DNA of 9,813 bases, taken from contig JASFPJ010000108.1 in the NCBI GenBank assembly GCA_050116035.1, positions 1 to 9,813 on the forward strand, written 5' to 3'. Below, piece after piece: positions 6,102 through 9,813 of this stretch (its first letter is position 1; each line of letters begins with the position of its first letter). The notes below the pieces were generated by a model. That model did not search any database. It saw only the letters and a list, made by a program, of their open reading frames with translations, and was not told the origin of the DNA. Position numbers and translations under genes: made by a program. This DNA comes from SOIA01 sp050116035 (GTDB lineage Bacteria; Acidobacteriota; Aminicenantia; Aminicenantales; Aminicenantaceae).

Positions 6102-7964
6102 TCACATTTTAACGGCTATGTGTCTGGCCGTCAGAGTAGAGGTGGCGTCGTCAAAATGCCCGAATGCCGAGAAGCTCTTGACAGTGCCTTCATTGGCGAG
6201 TCGGCTTTCAAGGTCAGACACAAAGTTCTCGAATGTGAAGTGGACCTGGAGAGTTCCATCCTGGGCAATCACAAACAATCCTCCTCCTTCTTCCTGTGGT
6301 TCTATCGAAGGAGAATCAAAAAGCGCTGTCAGGTCTGTGACGACACCGGCTCGGTGCACATGATGGAAAAGGCCGACGCCTTCAAGACTGAGCGTTAGAT
6401 AATCCGAAGATAAATACTCAAAGGCAGTCGCTGAGGCAGGTCTCCAATTGACGACTAAAGATGCCCGTACATTTGAAACATCGATGACAGTCCAGGCATT
6501 GAAGTCTTCCGGGGCCATGCCAAACGTATTCACAAAGCCGCGGACCTTGACTGGAGCTCCGGCTGAAATAGACGAAACATCCAGAGTCCCCACATCGATC
6601 TCATAATTGGCGGGATTCGCATCATCTGCCGGAATTGTACCCGTGCCAGTGAAATCAAAGATGCTCACTCGCCGCCTGTCTATGGAGTTCAGTTCCACCA
6701 CAAACCAGGGAGGTCCGGCAGCCAATGCCTGGCCTCTGAGCGTCGTTAAGTGCATGCGCGCATATCCCTCGGTGGCGTCCAGTTCGGTTTCATCGATGTT
6801 TAATGTACCGAATACTGTCACCCGCTGTCCTATCGATATATCGTTGATATCAAATAACTCAAAGGATAGCTGACGCCTGACGACAGTATCCATTCCCACT
6901 TGAACGACCAGCGTATCGTTAAACACCACGCTGCCGCCCGAGCGGATCAGAGTGGCGCCCTTCACAGTCAGTGCATTGCCGGTGCGGCTGATCACATTTC
7001 CAGACACAACATCAAGCGTTCCTCCGGGTACGCTGGAACCAGCATAGACATGGTTTGCCTCAAATCGAGCAGGGTTAAATTTAAGGTCACCGATAACAAT
7101 AATGGCGGTCAATGCCTGCATAGCATCCAGTGCCGATAAGCCGGCCTGTCCGGTATAGACCTCCTCGTTGATTTCGTAGATAGTCTCATCATTGGTTCTG
7201 ACTTCAAGAGTGCCAAAATGTTCATCGCCACCGGATAGGATGTGGATAAAGGGGCGGATAATGACATCAAAGGTTCCCGCAGTAACATCCACTTCTTTAA
7301 GAGGTCCTCGCAGCCGGTGAATTTTAGGCGCTTCGGGATTCAGCTCTGCCAGCAGAAATGGCTGCACGGTCAGAATCGGTGAACCGGATACGTCAAATTC
7401 GACATTATTCGATGCATTCAGATTGAAATCCAGGGTGAGGTGAGCGGGGATGCCCGGAGCAATCAGGAGGGAATTCCGGCCTTCTAAGCGTACAGAAACT
7501 TCAAGGGTTGTGATCGGATTTCCGTCTTCGTCGAGAATGCTTTCCACCTCCACCGCATTGCCGTCTGCATCTTCAACCCAGATATCTGCATCTTGATAAT
7601 CCAGCATCAGAGTGGCTTCAGTGTAAAAACCGGAAGGAATAGTAGCCACTGTTAGAAATTCAGTCATTTCTGTGTATTGCGAAAAATCCACTCGGGTTGA
7701 AATGGGCAGGGTATCCACAACAGCGCCATTGAGTTTGGTTAGAGTGAGATAAACCACGTCTACCGTGTAATTAACAAAATCACCCTCATCGTCTGTCAGT
7801 CCGATCACGATTTCGCCAACACTTTGTTCTCCGTCTCCTTCTTCAACCCCGATGTCACAACAGGATAGTCCGAAAATCGCCGCAATGAACAGGAATAAAG
7901 TCAGGACAGAAAGTAATTGTTTCCAAAAATTGCCTGAAGATTTGATGTTTTTGGTCCAACTCAT
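6102..7964 (-). CDS. Large lipoprotein with DUF4382-like N-terminal domain
   Basis: This 620-residue protein has a signal sequence: a basic start (Lys5, Lys8, Lys15), a hydrophobic core (17-33) and GLSCC, with Cys35 or Cys36 as the likely lipidated residue in an imperfect lipobox. The mature part is acidic, rich in Thr and Val, and looks all-beta. Residues about 48-212 (GEIVIGLTDDEGDFVNYTVDV and on to IPSGFYTEATLML) resemble DUF4382, found in many surface lipoproteins. Residues about 318-400 (GNVISRTGNALTVKGATL, ISIGQRVTVFGTL) resemble a DUF5666-like small beta barrel, and similar VKVRG/VTVFG units recur later, so it may be a chain of related beta domains. No catalytic motif is visible; the likely site is the outer membrane and the role unknown. 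The start is firm: AAGGAGGT (7971-7978) lies 6 bases upstream. It is divergent from the secreted peptidase gene, sharing a 296-base control region. Confidence 0.85.
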   Translation of the reverse strand: MSWTKNIKSSGNFWKQLLSVLTLFLFIAAIFGLSCCDIGVEEGDGEQSVGEIVIGLTDDEGDFVNYTVDVVYLTLTKLNGAVVDTLPISTRVDFSQYTEMTEFLTVATIPSGFYTEATLMLDYQDADIWVEDADGNAVEVESILDEDGNPITTLEVSVRLEGRNSLLIAPGIPAHLTLDFNLNASNNVEFDVSGSPILTVQPFLLAELNPEAPKIHRLRGPLKEVDVTAGTFDVIIRPFIHILSGGDEHFGTLEVRTNDETIYEINEEVYTGQAGLSALDAMQALTAIIVIGDLKFNPARFEANHVYAGSSVPGGTLDVVSGNVISRTGNALTVKGATLIRSGGSVVFNDTLVVQVGMDTVVRRQLSFELFDINDISIGQRVTVFGTLNIDETELDATEGYARMHLTTLRGQALAAGPPWFVVELNSIDRRRVSIFDFTGTGTIPADDANPANYEIDVGTLDVSSISAGAPVKVRGFVNTFGMAPEDFNAWTVIDVSNVRASLVVNWRPASATAFEYLSSDYLTLSLEGVGLFHHVHRAGVVTDLTALFDSPSIEPQEEGGGLFVIAQDGTLQVHFTFENFVSDLESRLANEGTVKSFSAFGHFDDATSTLTARHIAVKM

Positions 7965-8156
7965 TGAAACACCTCCTTAACCTTACTTTGCTTGATTAGA
8001 CAAATATGGTCGAAAATCCTTGGCACTCAATTACTTTATTAGATTTAGTCGCTCAGCTTAACCTGTTTATGTAGGGATAGTGAGTTTTTTTTTCAGGTAA
8101 AAAGGAGAGAAAAATCAGTTGGGTGAGTGGTGGATTTTTTTTGAATTCATCTTAAC

Positions 8157-8186
8157 TTGAATCGGGCTCACCACATCGAGTATATT
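8157..8186 (+). promoter_or_regulatory. Promoter of the M28 peptidase gene
   Basis: TTGAAT (8157-8162), an 18-base spacer and TATATT (8181-8186, five of six consensus bases) give a plausible sigma-70-like promoter. Transcription would start near 8193, about 68 bases before the start codon. Confidence 0.45.
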
Positions 8187-8197
8187 GGTCACAATAT
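8182..8197. promoter_or_regulatory. Palindrome over the peptidase promoter, possible operator
   Basis: ATATTG (8182-8187) and CAATAT (8192-8197) are perfect inverted repeats around GTCA. The 16-base palindrome overlaps the -10 box and the predicted transcription start, where a bound dimeric repressor would block RNA polymerase. No regulator gene is in the window. Confidence 0.4.
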
Positions 8198-8260
8198 GAG
8201 TCTTTCCCCATCGTGGTGCGAAACGAATCACGCGATCATTCCATCTATCGGAGGTCTCCC

Positions 8261-9813
8261 ATGAAATCTTTCCTAAGGACATTCTTTGTGATTATTGCCT
8301 TAATAGTCTTCACTGCCTTTGCCTTAGACGATTCGCCCAGAACCGACTGGGAAATGGTTTCAAAAATCCGCGAAGAGGGTTTCCAGCGTTCCCAAGTCAT
8401 GGACATAGTCGGATATATGACAGACGTCCTGGGTGCGAGGCTGACCCTTTCTCAAGATATGGCGCGTGCCCAAATCTGGGCCAAAGGCAAAATGGAGAAA
8501 ATTGGCCTTGTCAACACGGTCATCGAACCGTTCATGGATTATGGTGTCGCCTGGGATAACGAATACTTTTCTCTCCATTTGCTCGAGCCCGATTACCAGC
8601 CCATGGTCGGCTTTCCGTTAACTCACACCCCGAGCACAAAGGGCAAGGTCAAATGCCGTGTCGTTATCGCCGATGTGAAGACTAAAATGGACCTCGATCA
8701 ATTCCGCGGAAAGCTGAAGGGAGTCGCTGTTCTTGCTACACCACCTGCTGTTATCGACCTGGAACGAATGGCACAGGCGACTCCACGGCGTACACCCGAA
8801 GAGCTGAAGAAGCTTGAGGAGGATGTCATTCCGAAACCTCGTCGCCGTAGAGGACCTGCCACACCGCCCAATCCCGAACTCCTCAAGGCTGAGGAGATAA
8901 TCGAGTTTTTCAAAACTGAAGGCGTGCGCGTTGTTTTTGAATGCAGGAGCGGCCGCCCAGGTCTTGTTCGCGGTTTTGCCCGCCCAGGCACAAAACAAGA
9001 CAACTGGTCGCGGGAAAAAAGCCTTGACTCTCTTCCCATCATCGCGGTCACTCCGGAACATTACAACCGGATGTACCGGATCCTGAAGCGGGATATCCCG
9101 GTTTTAGTCGAGATTGAGGTCCGCAACCGCCTCGGCAAGCATGTCGAAAAGGCCTGCAATGTCCTCGGGGAGATTCCCGGTACAGACCTCAAGGAAGAAA
9201 TCGTGATGATTGGCGCCCATTTCGACACATGGCATGCCAGCCCCAACGCCAGCGACAATACATCAGGCTGTGCAGTTGTCCTCGAAGCCGCACGCATCCT
9301 CAAGGCGGTCGGTGCTGAGCCGCGCCGCACGATAAGAGTGGCTCTCTGGGGAGGCGAGGAGCAGGGAATCTACGGTTCGCGTGAATATGTCCTCCAGCAC
9401 TACGGGAATCCCAAAGATCCAAAGATCGGGATTAAACCAGACTACGAGAAGTTCTCGGTCTACTTCAACCAGGATTACGGTGCAGGGGCATTCCGTGGGA
9501 TATTCCTCCAGGGAAACGAATTTGTGCGCCGCGAATTCACAGCCTGGATGAGGCCTCTTCATGACCTCGGCTTCACGGCCATCTCGATCCAAAGTGTGGG
9601 AAGTACGGATCACGTTTCTTTCGATGCTGTTGGCCTGCCCGGTTTCCAGTTCATCCAGGACCGCATCCCGGGTACGGCAGGCCACACGAATCTCGATTTC
9701 TTCGATACTCTTCAAGCTGACGACTTGATGAAAAACGCTGTCATAATGGCTGTCTTCGCCTATCATACGGCCATGAGCGACGAGCGCATACCACGTAAGT
9801 CAATCGAGATAAA
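8261..9813 (+). CDS. Secreted M28-family zinc aminopeptidase (3' end cut by window edge)
   Basis: The frame is open for 517 codons to the right edge. Residues 1-21 (MKSFLRTFFVIIALIVFTAFA) form a Sec signal peptide, so the enzyme is exported. The M28 metal ligands are all in place: His320 in GAHFD with Asp322, Asp332 in ASDN (bridging), Glu366-Glu367 in GGEEQG (catalytic base and ligand), Asp405 in NQD and His451 in STDHVSFD. These enzymes use two zinc ions to remove N-terminal amino acids from peptides. Residues about 120-260 lie where a PA-like insert domain often sits and include a Pro/Arg/Lys-rich stretch (about 175-205) that looks flexible. GGAGGT lies 5 bases before the ATG. The gene looks richer in G and C than the helicase and methyltransferase genes, though no composition count was made. 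Its role is probably nutrient peptide breakdown in the periplasm or outside the cell. The C-terminal end is not visible. Confidence 0.93.
   Translation, partial: MKSFLRTFFVIIALIVFTAFALDDSPRTDWEMVSKIREEGFQRSQVMDIVGYMTDVLGARLTLSQDMARAQIWAKGKMEKIGLVNTVIEPFMDYGVAWDNEYFSLHLLEPDYQPMVGFPLTHTPSTKGKVKCRVVIADVKTKMDLDQFRGKLKGVAVLATPPAVIDLERMAQATPRRTPEELKKLEEDVIPKPRRRRGPATPPNPELLKAEEIIEFFKTEGVRVVFECRSGRPGLVRGFARPGTKQDNWSREKSLDSLPIIAVTPEHYNRMYRILKRDIPVLVEIEVRNRLGKHVEKACNVLGEIPGTDLKEEIVMIGAHFDTWHASPNASDNTSGCAVVLEAARILKAVGAEPRRTIRVALWGGEEQGIYGSREYVLQHYGNPKDPKIGIKPDYEKFSVYFNQDYGAGAFRGIFLQGNEFVRREFTAWMRPLHDLGFTAISIQSVGSTDHVSFDAVGLPGFQFIQDRIPGTAGHTNLDFFDTLQADDLMKNAVIMAVFAYHTAMSDERIPRKSIEI

Larger units (their letters stand above)
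7965..8260. other. Divergent control region between lipoprotein and peptidase genes
   Basis: This region holds the lipoprotein ribosome site, the peptidase promoter and palindrome (8157-8197) and several long T or A runs (for example 8087-8093 and 8135-8142). On the lipoprotein side TTGAGT (8025-8030, minus strand) is a possible -35 box, with ATATTT or TCTAAT as weak -10 choices at poor spacing, so no promoter is called there. No gene is seen. Confidence 0.5.

Noticed and set aside
5997..6398. Plus-strand 133-codon open frame across the hairpins and lipoprotein 3' end
   Set aside because: No ribosome site, starts in the inverted repeat, and overlaps the well-supported lipoprotein frame.
8360..9766. 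Minus-strand open frames opposite the M28 peptidase
   Set aside because: The plus strand keeps signal peptide and all metal ligands in one continuous frame.
1..9813. CRISPR array, tRNA, rRNA, complete insertion sequence or phage gene
   Set aside because: No regularly spaced repeats, no tRNA-like cloverleaf, no rRNA signature and no transposase or integrase motifs were seen on either strand.

Overview
The window reads as a chromosomal stretch from a free-living Gram-negative-type bacterium of moderate GC content, not a phage or plasmid. The best lineage clue is a decayed 5' end of a zinc-ribbon serine/threonine kinase gene (1922-2185). From memory, its wording (IKYPKCQSDYPDSHRF, then a kinase-start-like GKHEII) resembles the large kinase families of Aminicenantes (OP8) and Acidobacteriota. 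A membrane-embedded spermidine-synthase-like protein, a DUF4382-type lipoprotein and a secreted M28 peptidase fit that guess, but the lineage is inferred, not proven.

Layout, left to right. (1) 1-1925, minus strand: a large membrane protein with a spermidine-synthase-like Rossmann domain, cut by the left edge. (2) 1922-2185, minus: the kinase-gene remnant, whose promoter and ribosome site now lie upstream of gene 1. (3) 2337-2805, plus: a promoter, a long structured leader and a 101-residue RRM RNA-binding protein. (4) 2806-3327: a gene-poor gap with an unusual purine-only stretch that encodes a 30-residue Lys/Arg/Glu peptide. (5) 3328-4739, minus: an RhlB-like DEAD-box RNA helicase with its own promoter and leader. 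(6) 4858-5694, minus: a stand-alone SAM-dependent methyltransferase. (7) 5695-6101: a gap with a cluster of strong hairpins. (8) 6102-7964, minus: a 620-residue lipoprotein. (9) 7965-8260: a divergent promoter region with a palindrome over the rightward promoter. (10) 8261-9813, plus: an M28 zinc aminopeptidase, cut by the right edge.

The most interesting signal is in the leaders of the RRM protein and the helicase. These genes are convergent and about 1.8 kb apart at their start codons, yet they share a near-identical element just before the ribosome site: ACATTC-N-CTCCCT-N-AT-N5-AATCAAATA-N(3-5)-AGG. In each leader a possible stem (GAAAT pairing with ATTTC) lies upstream of this element, behind a good sigma-70-like promoter. 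RRM proteins and DEAD-box helicases both remodel RNA and are often cold-induced, so a shared post-transcriptional control element is a reasonable hypothesis. It is supported here by two copies only.
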